The notes beneath the pieces were generated by a model, which saw only the letters and a list, made by a program, of their open reading frames with translations, was not told where the DNA came from and ran no database searches. From an uncultured Parvibacter sp. (GTDB lineage: Bacteria > Actinomycetota > Coriobacteriia > Coriobacteriales > Eggerthellaceae): DNA of 33,669 nt. The stretch covers positions 1-33,669 of the forward strand of contig CAJUNI010000017.1 in the NCBI GenBank assembly GCA_910587945.1, given 5' to 3'. This document shows positions 1 to 8,321 of this stretch, one piece after another; within the stretch, counting starts at the first letter, position 1; each line of letters opens with the position of its first letter. The position numbers and the translations under genes were made by a program.

Positions 1-287
1 GTGGTAGTCATAGACCCACCTTTCGGTTGTGAAGACCTCGCTGGGCGCATCCAATACCCATGGGGCCTTCCATGGATCCGCCACTGCGTTCAACCAACCA
101 ATCTACGGGTCAATGGGAAATCACTGCATCGACCTGCTAACTGCCTGTTGAATACAGGGCAGAACGAGTGCTAGTAGTCTAACGCACTCTAGGCCCACTC
201 TGGGTCTCATTTAACGGGACGGTAACAGCAATTACGTGAAAGAACGCCGGTCAGCGCTCATTTTGGGTCTATTCAGGCGGCCAAGAC
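1..287. other. Left-edge region without a recognisable gene
   Basis: No gene is supported here. Plus-strand frame 1 is open from the window edge to a TAG at 169-171, but its translation is rich in Cys, His, Trp and Asn and matches no family I recognise. It could be the tail of a gene outside the window or chance. Downstream of the transporter stop on the minus strand I see no hairpin followed by a T-run, so no terminator is called. Confidence 0.3.
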
Positions 288-1448
288 CTAGTCAAGGGAG
301 TCTGCAGTGCTCTCATCGGCGGCCTTGTTTCTGCGCGCGAGGAAATCCCGCACACTGCGCACTACCATAAAAATAAGCAGAAGCGCTCCGATGTATCCGT
401 TAATGACATAGACCGTATTAACCAAGGTCCGGTAGGGCACAAACAAACCGATGATCAGCCCCGCTACGCCAAGCCCAATAGCTAACAGGCGAAACCGCGG
501 CGTGCCCTCTTTCGCAAAACGGGCCACGGGATTATAGAGCAGAGGCACGGCCGTGGCGCAGATCCCAATAAATACCACCACCGCATAGACATAGGAAAGC
601 GGCGGCCATACTTTGTCGGCCAGAATTAAGTTAGGGATCGGGGCGTTCCATACAAACAAATCCCCGTGCCCCGTATTAATGTTGGCGACCTGGGCAAAGT
701 AAATGATGACGATAGCAGCGCAAATCACGACCGTAGCCAACACAATGCCCACATTCAGACTCCGGCGATTATTCTTCGCCCCCAAAAGTGTCATGAAGCT
801 CGCGAACCAAAGCAGCACAAAGCCCGCGTAGGATAACCCGGCAATAAGCCAGTTCTCCCCCGCCTTTACAATGCCTTCGTCGGCCGTAGCCCCCGCTAAC
901 TGATTGGTGGCAATGGCTTCTAGGCCTTCGGGAAGCTGAGGCCAATCCATCCCCAACACAATGGCACCAATAACAATAAAGAAAGCGATCTTCAGCGGCC
1001 CGATGACACCAATGATGTCCACCAGCTTAGAGAGCCCCAGCGACACGATGGCCACCACAATAGCAGCTACCAACACGCCACCCACCCAAACGGGCAACCC
1101 AAAACCCTGCTGAAGCGTCGAGGCGGCGCCCCCTACCATGACGAAAAACGACATGTAACAAAAGATGGTGGAGTAGTAATCGAAGAAGGTGCCTAGATAC
1201 TTCCCGCAGTAATAGCGAAAGACATCGTTGCCCACTTCATAGTGCTGCTCAGAGCCGACCCGGGCAAAACTCAGGTTGTAATAGATGAAGATGAGTGCAA
1301 AGGTGACAACTACTAACAGACCCCCGAGCCCATAGGCGGTAAAGTACTGCACGAGTTCTTGTCCGGTGGCAAAGCCCGATCCAATCACCAAGGCAATGCA
1401 AGCCCCTGCCAAGATGAACGCTCGTTTCCAGCTAAAGCCGCCCTCCAT
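288..1448 (-). CDS. YkvI-type integral membrane transporter
   Basis: A 386-residue, almost wholly hydrophobic protein with about ten to eleven membrane segments. The N-terminus (GACIALVIGSGFATGQEL, near residues 15-31) has the small-residue-rich, broken first helix typical of LeuT-fold carriers and closely resembles the uncharacterised YkvI family. The substrate is unknown; an amino acid or related solute taken up with sodium is inference from the fold. The ATG at 1448 is preceded by AAAGGGG at good spacing. It is transcribed away from the MarR gene across about 200 bases, so the regulator may control it. A short charged C-terminal tail follows the last helix. Confidence 0.75.
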   Translation of the reverse strand: MEGGFSWKRAFILAGACIALVIGSGFATGQELVQYFTAYGLGGLLVVVTFALIFIYYNLSFARVGSEQHYEVGNDVFRYYCGKYLGTFFDYYSTIFCYMSFFVMVGGAASTLQQGFGLPVWVGGVLVAAIVVAIVSLGLSKLVDIIGVIGPLKIAFFIVIGAIVLGMDWPQLPEGLEAIATNQLAGATADEGIVKAGENWLIAGLSYAGFVLLWFASFMTLLGAKNNRRSLNVGIVLATVVICAAIVIIYFAQVANINTGHGDLFVWNAPIPNLILADKVWPPLSYVYAVVVFIGICATAVPLLYNPVARFAKEGTPRFRLLAIGLGVAGLIIGLFVPYRTLVNTVYVINGYIGALLLIFMVVRSVRDFLARRNKAADESTADSLD

Positions 1449-1652
1449 GGATTACCCCTTTGCTTTTCTCTCTCATTTCACGCTCTATCGGGGGGCATTG
1501 TACTCGTTCAAAACCTGCGTAATCTCCGCAAAATCCGGCAAGGCAAGGGACGCAGCCGGAGCGGAGGCACCGTTGCACCAAAGTTTGACTCCAGATTGGC
1601 TAAAACAGCGTATATTCCGAACTGCATTTCATTACACAGGGGAAGGATCACC

Positions 1653-2099
1653 ATGGTCGAAAAGCACCGCCATCGTGAGTTCATTGGTTACCAGGTCTAT
1701 GCCACGCAGCGCCTTCTTGCCCGAAGCCTGGAACTGAGTCTTGCCTCTTTCGGCCTTACCCCCAGCCAATGGAATGCCCTCAATCAGCTGGAGGATCATG
1801 GCGCCATGACCCAAAAGCAGCTGGCCGAAATGCTTTTGCGAGAGCCGGCAACCATCGCTCGTTCGGTGGATCGTTTGGTGGAACGCGGGTTAGTTACGCG
1901 CACCCAAGATCCTCATGATCGGCGGGCCAACATTGTAGACATCACTCCCGCGGCCTCCGCCCTGCTCTCTGAAATTGAGCCTGTGGCTTCCGAGCGCCAG
2001 GATGCCTTAGCCCAAGGCATTAGCGACGAAGATCTTGATGTGTTCTTCGACGTTCTTGAGCGTCTTCAGGAAAACGCTTCTACCCTGGTAGACGAGTAG
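1653..2099 (+). CDS. MarR-family transcriptional regulator
   Basis: A 148-residue winged-helix protein. The centre shows the MarR arrangement: helix-turn-helix around MTQKQLAEMLLREPATIARSV, then VERGLVTRTQDPHDRRANIV, where DPHDRR is the usual start of the wing. Flanking helices fit the dimerisation domain. The reading frame is open far upstream, but the ATG at 1653 is preceded by AGGGGAAGGA at the right distance and gives the normal family length. It diverges from the YkvI-like gene and lies just upstream of the molybdoenzyme operon, so either or both may be its targets. MarR proteins usually respond to small aromatic ligands or oxidants; the ligand here is unknown. Confidence 0.9.
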   Translation: MVEKHRHREFIGYQVYATQRLLARSLELSLASFGLTPSQWNALNQLEDHGAMTQKQLAEMLLREPATIARSVDRLVERGLVTRTQDPHDRRANIVDITPAASALLSEIEPVASERQDALAQGISDEDLDVFFDVLERLQENASTLVDE

Positions 2100-2137
2100 G
2101 GACGCATCAATTTCCCCATCTATCTCACCCAAACCTC

Positions 2138-2209
2138 TTGCAATTTTAGTTGCAGATGTTACTATTTCGTCATCATTAGTTGCATAGCTAATTATTTACA
2201 AGCTATCAA
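2138..2209 (+). promoter_or_regulatory. Repeat-rich control region of the molybdoenzyme operon
   Basis: An AT-rich stretch between the MarR gene and the operon. TTAGTTGCA occurs at 2146-2154 and 2176-2184, exactly 30 bases apart, about three helical turns. TGCAA-N6-TTGCA (2139-2154) is an inverted repeat, and ATAGCT-N11-AGCTAT (2184-2206) is another. A weak promoter match, TTGCAT at 2180-2185 and TATCAA at 2204-2209 (18 bp spacer), overlaps the second copy. The neighbouring MarR protein is a plausible binder, but that is inference. Confidence 0.45.
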
Positions 2210-2248
2210 TCTGATGATGAGGAGGGGACATCACGCGGGATTCGACAG

Positions 2249-2299
2249 GGATTTCTAGCCGCAGAGACGAAAAGGGGAATCGTCGCGGCAGCGAAATCC
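2249..2299 (+). promoter_or_regulatory. Long hairpin in the 5' leader of the molybdoenzyme operon
   Basis: Three stacked helices can form: GGATTTC (2249-2255) with GAAATCC (2293-2299), GCCGC (2258-2262) with GCGGC (2285-2289), and GACGA (2266-2270) with TCGTC (2280-2284). They close a 9-base purine-rich loop. Further down, CCTCC at 2348-2352 can pair with GGAGG at 2371-2375 in the ribosome binding site, which would allow translational control. No T-run follows the hairpin, so it is not a simple terminator. I cannot assign it to a known riboswitch class. Confidence 0.45.
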
Positions 2300-2380
2300 T
2301 CCAAAGAATCGGACGATCTCGTTTTGGGCGAAGCTCTGCTTTTGAACCCTCCTTTATCGTTTGGAGAAGAGGAGGAGAAC

Positions 2381-5296
2381 ATGGCTTTGAAGCTATCCCG
2401 TCGCAGCTTCCTGAAAGCATCGGCCGTGGCCTCAGCATCGGCTTTGGTGCTGGGAAGCGCCCAAGGAGCCTTCGCTGAACCCAGCGCTGATGGCTCATCG
2501 GCTGACGACATCCAGGTCATTCCGAGTGCCTGCCGCCAATGCTATGGCCGTTGTGCCCTGTTTGGTACGGTAGAAAACGGACGTCTGACCAAGATTGAGG
2601 GTAATCCCGATCTGTTTAGCGAAGGCACCCTGTGCGGTCGTGCGTTTGCTATCCCCCAAGAGCTCTACAACCCTACCCGCGTGCGTTATCCCCAGAAGCG
2701 CGTAGGCGAAAAGGGCTCCGGCCAGTGGAAGCGCATCACCTGGGACGAGGCCTACGAAGAGGCTGCTAAGCGCTTCACAGAAATTGGCGAAACCTATGGC
2801 TGGCACACCATTGCTCACCAGTATGGTACCGGCCGCGACATGCTCCAGTTCCAGGCTATCAATAAGCTCTGGCTTGAACTGGGCTCCACTGCCACCTTTG
2901 GTGTAGGCAACCTGTGCTGGGTAGGTTCTTACTTCACCAGCCAGCGTCTCTACGGTGATGAGACCCAATACACCGGTTGGGACGGCAACAACACCGACTG
3001 CATCCTGATTTGGTGCCGCCAAGAGCGCAGCCGTGGCTACTATGACTGGCTCACCGTTAAGCGGGCCCAAGAGCGCGGCGCTAAAGTCATCTGCGTCGAC
3101 CCGCGCTTTACCTGCACCGCTTCTAAGGCCGACCTCTGGCTTCCCATTCGCCCGGGTTCTGACATGGCCTTGGTCTTGGCATTCATTAACGAAATCATTC
3201 ACTCGGAGAAGTGCGCCACCGAGTTTGCCCGTCAGTACACCAACGCTCCCTTCTTCATTGACGAAGAGGGTACGGGCTATCAGCTGCGTCAATCCCTCAT
3301 GCGCGAAGGCGGCAACGAGGAGCTCTATCCCGCCTGGGATGAGGCTCATGATCAGCTCATTTACTGGTCTGGTGACTGGCAGAACAAGCAGGGCGTTGGC
3401 GGCCCGAAGGCGTTCCAATGGCTGGATGAAGAGGGCAACATTGTCCCCGATGCCGTTCCGGCTCTGACCACCCCCGATGGCAAGGGTCGCGAAATTGACG
3501 GCAAGACCTATCGCACCTCTTGGGACATCCTGGTAGAGCATGTGACTCCCTGGACCATCGAGCGCGCCGCTGAGTTCTGCGAACTGCCCGAGGATAAGAT
3601 TCGCGAAGCCATCGGCTACTACATCGATGCATCGCCCCATGCCTGCTTCACCCGCGGCCAGAAGGTCGAGTTCTCGGTGAACACCTCCGGCATTTCTCAG
3701 GCACTGACCATCATGATGGCGCTGGCAGGCAACTTCGACACCAAGAGTGGCAACAACATTGGCCGCGAGCCTGCAACCGGCTACGACTCCTTCATGTTCG
3801 ACGTGGTGCCCAACCAGCAAGGACGCATGGGTGCGCGCCGCAAGCAAACCGCCATGAACATCAAGAAGCTCTCGGTGTGCCAGAACACGGGCTATCAGAC
3901 CATTCTGCAGGCCGACGACGCCACCGGCGAGCTTAAGGAAGTAACCCAAAACTCCGGCGGCCAGGTTATTTATGGTCAGCAAGGTGGCTTTGGTGCAGTG
4001 ACCGCTAAGGCTATGGCCCAGGGCGATCCGTTCCAAATCCATGGCTACTGGCAGCAGACTTCAGAGCCCATCCTCTCCATTGAGGACGGCAAGGAGATCA
4101 TCGACGGCTTCAAGAACCTCGACTTCTTCGTGAACGTGGATATCTTCATGACGCCCTCCGGTGAGTTAGCAGATATCATCCTGCCGGCAGCGCACCCCAA
4201 CGAGGTGGACCGCGTGGAGTGGGCTCACTCTGGCCATGGCTATCCCACGAGCCACACCTATCTCATTCGCCAGCCCTTCCATGCACCTTTAGGCGAAGCC
4301 AAAGACGACATGGATATCTGCTTTGAGTTTGCTAAGTACATGGATGTTGATATGTACTGGAAGGACAAGTACGAGTTCTTCGATTACATGGTGAAGGGCC
4401 CTGCTACCCTTCCCCCGCAACTCTCCTGCGATAGCTTCGAGGACTTCCGCAATCGCATTTCGGTCACTGGCGTACAAATGACTGACGTGAAGGGTGCACC
4501 GAAGTACGAGACGGGCTTTATGCGCAAGACGAGCGACTTCCGTCCTGGCTTTAACACCATGTATCGTGGCAACAAGATGGGTTCGGTCTACCGTTTCCCC
4601 GGCACTACCCTGCCCGACGGCACGGTTATCCCCGCTCATCCGCAGTCTGACAACGGCAAGATGGAGCTGTGGAGCGAAGACTTGCTGCTCTACGGCAACG
4701 GTCCTTTGCCCATGTACATTGAGCCGCCTATTACCAAGGTTTCTCGCCCGGATCTGCTGGAAGAGTATCCCTACACCCTCATCACCGGCGGTCGTAGCCA
4801 TGCCTTCTTCCACACCGAGTATCGCAATTCTCCTTGGATGCGCGAAGTGCACATGTTCCCCACCATGGACATCAACCCCGCGACGGCAGAAAAGCTGGGC
4901 ATCGAGCAGGATGACTGGTGCTGGATCGAAACCTATGTGGATCGCATTCGCCAGCGGGCAAACCTCACGGACGCCATTAGCCCCGACACCATCCATGTTG
5001 AGCATGACTGGTGGTTCCCGGAGCGTGCTGCCGAGGATGACCTCCATGGTGCTCTGGATTGCAACTGCAACATTCTGTTCGAGAACGATGGTCCCTATGA
5101 CCCAGCGGTTGGTACCGACAACTACGGCGGCCTGTGCAAGGTCTACAAGGCCGAAGAAGGTGCCCCGGACAACATTTGCATGACCAGCGAAGATCTGCGC
5201 ATCTTCTTGCCGCTGACCCGGGAGCAATTAGCCTCCGATGGCCAAGACGAGGGTGTGGCCATGCCGACGGGAGCTTCCGCGAAGGGAGGAAAATAA
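2381..5296 (+). CDS. Tat-exported molybdopterin oxidoreductase, catalytic subunit (DMSO reductase family)
   Basis: A 971-residue catalytic subunit that would reduce a terminal acceptor outside the cytoplasmic membrane. A twin-arginine signal (SRRSFLKAS, Arg7-Arg8) precedes a likely cleavage site after Ala32. Cys51, Cys54, Cys58 and Cys85 form the N-terminal [4Fe-4S] motif. Cys179, in GNLCWVG, lies where the molybdenum ligand is expected. Cys rather than Ser would point to the polysulfide/thiosulfate or catechol-dehydroxylase side of the family rather than true DMSO reductase, so the substrate stays open. The ATG at 2381 is chosen because GAGGAGG precedes it and the Tat motif follows at once. 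The ferredoxin gene starts two bases after the stop. Confidence 0.93.
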   Translation: MALKLSRRSFLKASAVASASALVLGSAQGAFAEPSADGSSADDIQVIPSACRQCYGRCALFGTVENGRLTKIEGNPDLFSEGTLCGRAFAIPQELYNPTRVRYPQKRVGEKGSGQWKRITWDEAYEEAAKRFTEIGETYGWHTIAHQYGTGRDMLQFQAINKLWLELGSTATFGVGNLCWVGSYFTSQRLYGDETQYTGWDGNNTDCILIWCRQERSRGYYDWLTVKRAQERGAKVICVDPRFTCTASKADLWLPIRPGSDMALVLAFINEIIHSEKCATEFARQYTNAPFFIDEEGTGYQLRQSLMREGGNEELYPAWDEAHDQLIYWSGDWQNKQGVGGPKAFQWLDEEGNIVPDAVPALTTPDGKGREIDGKTYRTSWDILVEHVTPWTIERAAEFCELPEDKIREAIGYYIDASPHACFTRGQKVEFSVNTSGISQALTIMMALAGNFDTKSGNNIGREPATGYDSFMFDVVPNQQGRMGARRKQTAMNIKKLSVCQNTGYQTILQADDATGELKEVTQNSGGQVIYGQQGGFGAVTAKAMAQGDPFQIHGYWQQTSEPILSIEDGKEIIDGFKNLDFFVNVDIFMTPSGELADIILPAAHPNEVDRVEWAHSGHGYPTSHTYLIRQPFHAPLGEAKDDMDICFEFAKYMDVDMYWKDKYEFFDYMVKGPATLPPQLSCDSFEDFRNRISVTGVQMTDVKGAPKYETGFMRKTSDFRPGFNTMYRGNKMGSVYRFPGTTLPDGTVIPAHPQSDNGKMELWSEDLLLYGNGPLPMYIEPPITKVSRPDLLEEYPYTLITGGRSHAFFHTEYRNSPWMREVHMFPTMDINPATAEKLGIEQDDWCWIETYVDRIRQRANLTDAISPDTIHVEHDWWFPERAAEDDLHGALDCNCNILFENDGPYDPAVGTDNYGGLCKVYKAEEGAPDNICMTSEDLRIFLPLTREQLASDGQDEGVAMPTGASAKGGK

Positions 5297-5297
5297 T

Positions 5298-5870
5298 ATG
5301 ACCCACTACACTATGGCCATCGATTTGGACAGCTGCATTGGCTGCCACTCCTGCGCCGTTGTGTGCAAGCAGGAAAACAACGTGGGACTTGGCACGTTCT
5401 ACAGCAAAGTACTCACCATTGGCCCGTCAGGTACCTATCCCGATTTGGAGATGTACTACCTGCCCGTAGCCTGCCAGCATTGCGAAAACCCGGAGTGCGT
5501 GTCCGTATGCCCCACCGGTGCCAGCTATAAGCGCGAAGACGGCATCGTGTTGGTCGACCACTCCAAGTGCATTGGCTGCCAGTACTGCGTTATGGCCTGC
5601 CCCTATGGCGTGCGTACCTACGACACAGCTCCCGACAAGGGCGTTATCGAGAAGTGCACCCTTTGCGCTCACTTGGTAGACGACGGCAAAACCCCGGCCT
5701 GCGTGCGTCACTGCCCCGGCCAAGCTCGCTTCTTTGGCGATGCCGATGATCCTGAGTCTGACGTAAGCAAGATGATTGCGGCTAAGCAAACCCACAAGCT
5801 TACCGATGTGGGCAACAAGCCCTCCGTCACCTATGGTTTGGATAAGTGCACCTGGAAGGGTGGTGAATAA
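5298..5870 (+). CDS. Four-cluster ferredoxin electron-transfer subunit (DmsB/PhsB-like)
   Basis: A 190-residue iron-sulfur subunit that passes electrons between the membrane anchor and the catalytic subunit. Four cysteine groups are visible in order: CIGCHSCAVVC, CQHCENPECVSVCP, CIGCQYCVMACP, and CTLC followed by CVRHCP. This is the usual 4x[4Fe-4S] layout. There is no signal peptide, so it is probably exported in complex with the Tat-bearing catalytic subunit, as known for this family. The ATG at 5298 follows GGGAGGAAAATAAT, and the gene is packed between its partners with only two-base gaps. Confidence 0.93.
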   Translation: MTHYTMAIDLDSCIGCHSCAVVCKQENNVGLGTFYSKVLTIGPSGTYPDLEMYYLPVACQHCENPECVSVCPTGASYKREDGIVLVDHSKCIGCQYCVMACPYGVRTYDTAPDKGVIEKCTLCAHLVDDGKTPACVRHCPGQARFFGDADDPESDVSKMIAAKQTHKLTDVGNKPSVTYGLDKCTWKGGE

Positions 5871-5872
5871 GC

Positions 5873-6802
5873 ATGGCAGTACAGTGGCCTCTTCTGATTT
5901 TCAGCATCCTTTTGGGCGCGTCCTCCGGCATCATGGTGTTTCTTGGTGTGGGCGAACTCAAGGGCACGTTTAAGAAGGTCCGGTTCCCCTTGGCGCTAGC
6001 CGCCCTCATTCTTTTGGTAGTGGGTGGCTGCGCGTCCGCCTTCCACCTGGGCAACATTGATCGCGCCTTCCACATCTTGGGCAACCTGAACTCCGGTTTG
6101 TCTCGTGAACTCTTTGGTGTTGGCTTTGCCTTTATCGTGTTGTTGATCTACACCGTCTTGGCACGCAAGGATTACTCCGGTGCCTCTAAGGTGCTGGGTG
6201 TGTTGGCTCTGATCGCCGGCATTGCCCTGCCTCTTATTGCGGGTGCCTCCTACATGATGCCCGCGCGTCCCATCTGGAATAGCGCAACGCTGCCTCTCAT
6301 GTATCTGGGTACGGGCTTAGGCCTTGGTCTGGTCATCGCTGCGGCCGTAGTCTGCATGAAGGGCGACCAGAAAGATTCTGGCTTCGCTTTGAAACTGGCT
6401 CTGACCGGTGTGGCCGTATCCATTGCCACCGTCATCTTCTTCGTGATTTGGATGGCTATGGCTCCCTACCCCAACGCTTCTCGCTCCATCGATCGCTTGA
6501 TCTCGGGCGACTTAGCTCTTGAGTTCTGGCTGGGTACCGTTGGCTTTGGCATGGTCCTGCCGGCTATCTTGGTCGCGCTGTCCATGAAGTCAGCCGCTAA
6601 TCCCAAGCCCACCTCTGGCGCCACCGTGGCAGTTGCCGGGGCCGAAGGCGGCAATGCAGGCGCTGCCAGCGCCACCGCCGCGGGTGCTAAGCAAGCAGCC
6701 GGGCTGCTTTGGGCAACGCTCATCTGCCTGCTTATTGGCAATGTGGCTATCCGCATCATCATGTATGCCATGGCCACCTCGGTGGAGAGCTTGATTTACT
6801 AG
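5873..6802 (+). CDS. DmsC-type membrane anchor subunit
   Basis: A 309-residue protein with about eight membrane segments. It is likely the quinol-oxidising anchor of the three-subunit reductase (catalytic subunit, ferredoxin, anchor). It opens with a hydrophobic helix (QWPLLIFSILLGASSGIMVF) and has the length and spacing of the DmsC family rather than the ten-helix NrfD family. A polar Ala/Gly-rich loop near residues 245-275 precedes the last helix. It starts two bases after the ferredoxin stop, so the three subunits are translated from one message. Confidence 0.85.
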   Translation: MAVQWPLLIFSILLGASSGIMVFLGVGELKGTFKKVRFPLALAALILLVVGGCASAFHLGNIDRAFHILGNLNSGLSRELFGVGFAFIVLLIYTVLARKDYSGASKVLGVLALIAGIALPLIAGASYMMPARPIWNSATLPLMYLGTGLGLGLVIAAAVVCMKGDQKDSGFALKLALTGVAVSIATVIFFVIWMAMAPYPNASRSIDRLISGDLALEFWLGTVGFGMVLPAILVALSMKSAANPKPTSGATVAVAGAEGGNAGAASATAAGAKQAAGLLWATLICLLIGNVAIRIIMYAMATSVESLIY

Positions 6803-6816
6803 CCCTCTGTTGTTTC

Positions 6817-6856
6817 GGGAAGGGAATACGCCCTCCTATTCCCTTCCCCCTTTTGT
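6817..6856 (+). terminator. Intercistronic hairpin after the membrane anchor gene
   Basis: A perfect 12-bp stem, GGGAAGGGAATA (6817-6828) with TATTCCCTTCCC (6837-6848), and an 8-base loop. It is followed by CCTTTTG, which is only a weak T-run. It probably acts as a partial terminator or RNA-stabilising end, lowering expression of the chaperone and accessory genes relative to the three subunits. Confidence 0.55.
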
Positions 6857-6910
6857 CCTTCGCTTTTTGTTGGTGCTTCTTGTTTCGCCTCCGGGCCGAA
6901 AGGAGATCCG

Positions 6911-7600
6911 ATGTCAGAAACCACTTTGGATGCCGCCACCCGGACGGCGTTAATTGAAACCATGGTAAATCGCGCGAACGTCTACAGCTTGCTTTCTCGC
7001 TGCTGGCAAAGCGAAGTGGATACCGCTCTGGCCGATGAGCTCTCCACCACCTTTGTCTTTGAAAGCGACAACGAGACCTTAAATGGCGCTGTCGCTGCCA
7101 TCAAAGAGACGCTCCAGGGTATCGACGAGGCCGCCTTAGAGCAGCTGGCAGTTACCTTTGATCGGGTCTTTTTTGGTATGGGACCCCTCACAGCACGCCA
7201 TGCGTTTCCTTATGAGTCGGTCTATACCTCAGATCGTGGCATCATGATGCAAGAAGCCTTTGGGCAAGTAGTATCGGTCTATCGCCAAGAGCGTCTTGCA
7301 AAAGATGAATCGTTCAAAGAACCTGAAGATCATCTGGCTGTAGAGCTGGCCTTTATGGCTACCCTTGCCCAGCGCGCCCAGACGTTCTTGAAGGCAGACA
7401 CTGCTGAGGGCGATGATGCGGCTACCGCCGCAGTTGAGCAATCCCAGCGCTTCTTAGCTGATCACCTGTTCTCCTGGATTGATCGGTTCTGCGAAGATGT
7501 GCGCCGTGCTACGGATGACGCTTTCTATAGCTCCTTGGCTACCTTTACCGAAACCTTCCTCCGTGAAGACGCCGCTCTTTTGGCCGAGATGACGGCATAA
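6911..7600 (+). CDS. TorD/DmsD-family molybdoenzyme chaperone
   Basis: A 229-residue, all-helical cytoplasmic protein. The stretch around residues 92-118, with the PLTARHAFPYESVYTS segment, matches the conserved central motif of TorD-family chaperones. These bind the Tat signal of the catalytic subunit, hold it until the molybdenum cofactor is inserted, and prevent premature export. AAAGGAG precedes the ATG at 6911. The gene follows the anchor gene after 108 bases holding a hairpin, and its client is almost surely the catalytic subunit encoded upstream. Confidence 0.85.
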   Translation: MSETTLDAATRTALIETMVNRANVYSLLSRCWQSEVDTALADELSTTFVFESDNETLNGAVAAIKETLQGIDEAALEQLAVTFDRVFFGMGPLTARHAFPYESVYTSDRGIMMQEAFGQVVSVYRQERLAKDESFKEPEDHLAVELAFMATLAQRAQTFLKADTAEGDDAATAAVEQSQRFLADHLFSWIDRFCEDVRRATDDAFYSSLATFTETFLREDAALLAEMTA

Positions 7601-7613
7601 GGAGGCCTAACCT

Positions 7614-8321
7614 ATGACTGATTCTCCTACTGAAGGCAGCACCTCTAGCTTTTCTCGCCGCAGCTTCTGCGCTGCAGGTGTCGCTGCTGTGGGGCTTGTG
7701 GCCTTAGGCGGTGCGGGTTATCTGGCCTTTGCTGATGGCAACCAGGTATGGCTCAGGCCGCCAGGAGCGGTGGATGAGGCGCACCTTCTGGCGCGCTGCA
7801 ATCGCTGTGGCCGCTGCATCCAAGTATGTCCCTATCACCTGGTACAACCCCGCCCCTTGAGCTGGGACTTCCCCACGGTGGGCACCCCTGAATTGAACTT
7901 TAAAGAGGGCTATTGCGACTTCTGCATGAAGTGCGTTGAAGTCTGTCCTACCGGCGCTTTGAACTTCGACGCGCCCAGTGCAACCAACATTGGGGTGGCC
8001 AAGGTCATCCGAGATGTGTGCATTGCCTGGGATTGGGGCGGATGTACAGTTTGCGCGGATGTATGCCCCGTTGAGGGCGCCATTACCTTGGACGAGCATG
8101 GGCGCCCCCATGTAGATGAGACCCTCTGTGACGGCTGTGGCCTCTGCGAACATGATTGCCCCGCACCCTCATTGCGCGCCTACGATCGCTCGACGGTGGA
8201 TGGCGGCATCTATGTGGTCAGCCGTCAAAGCCAAGCAGCAGCTGAGGCCGGCGCCATTAGCTCGGACGCCTTTGCTGCCGGGCGCAATGTCTTGAATCCC
8301 AAGGAGTCCTCTCATGAATAA
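7614..8321 (+). CDS. NapG-like exported ferredoxin with four iron-sulfur clusters
   Basis: A 235-residue protein with a twin-arginine signal (FSRRSFCAAG, Arg15-Arg16), a hydrophobic segment, then four cysteine groups: CNRCGRCIQVCP, CDFCMKCVEVCP, CTVCADVCP (with an earlier Cys in CIAWDWGGC) and CDGCGLCEHDCP. The layout is that of NapG/MauM-type ferredoxins, which take electrons from a NapH-type membrane protein. GGAGG precedes the ATG at 7614. Its end overlaps the NapH-like gene by 8 bases (ATGAATAA), indicating coupled translation and a joint function. Confidence 0.85.
   Translation: MTDSPTEGSTSSFSRRSFCAAGVAAVGLVALGGAGYLAFADGNQVWLRPPGAVDEAHLLARCNRCGRCIQVCPYHLVQPRPLSWDFPTVGTPELNFKEGYCDFCMKCVEVCPTGALNFDAPSATNIGVAKVIRDVCIAWDWGGCTVCADVCPVEGAITLDEHGRPHVDETLCDGCGLCEHDCPAPSLRAYDRSTVDGGIYVVSRQSQAAAEAGAISSDAFAAGRNVLNPKESSHE

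Noticed and set aside
1..171. Open plus-strand frame at the left edge
   Set aside because: Too short, odd composition and no family resemblance; kept only as an unassigned edge region.
1585..1616. TTGACT and TATATT as a promoter for the MarR gene
   Set aside because: The 20-base spacer is too long for a normal promoter, so it is not listed as a feature.
2495..4042. 515-codon open frame antisense to the molybdoenzyme gene
   Set aside because: It is a by-product of biased codon use in the strongly supported sense gene; no ribosome binding site and no recognisable domain.
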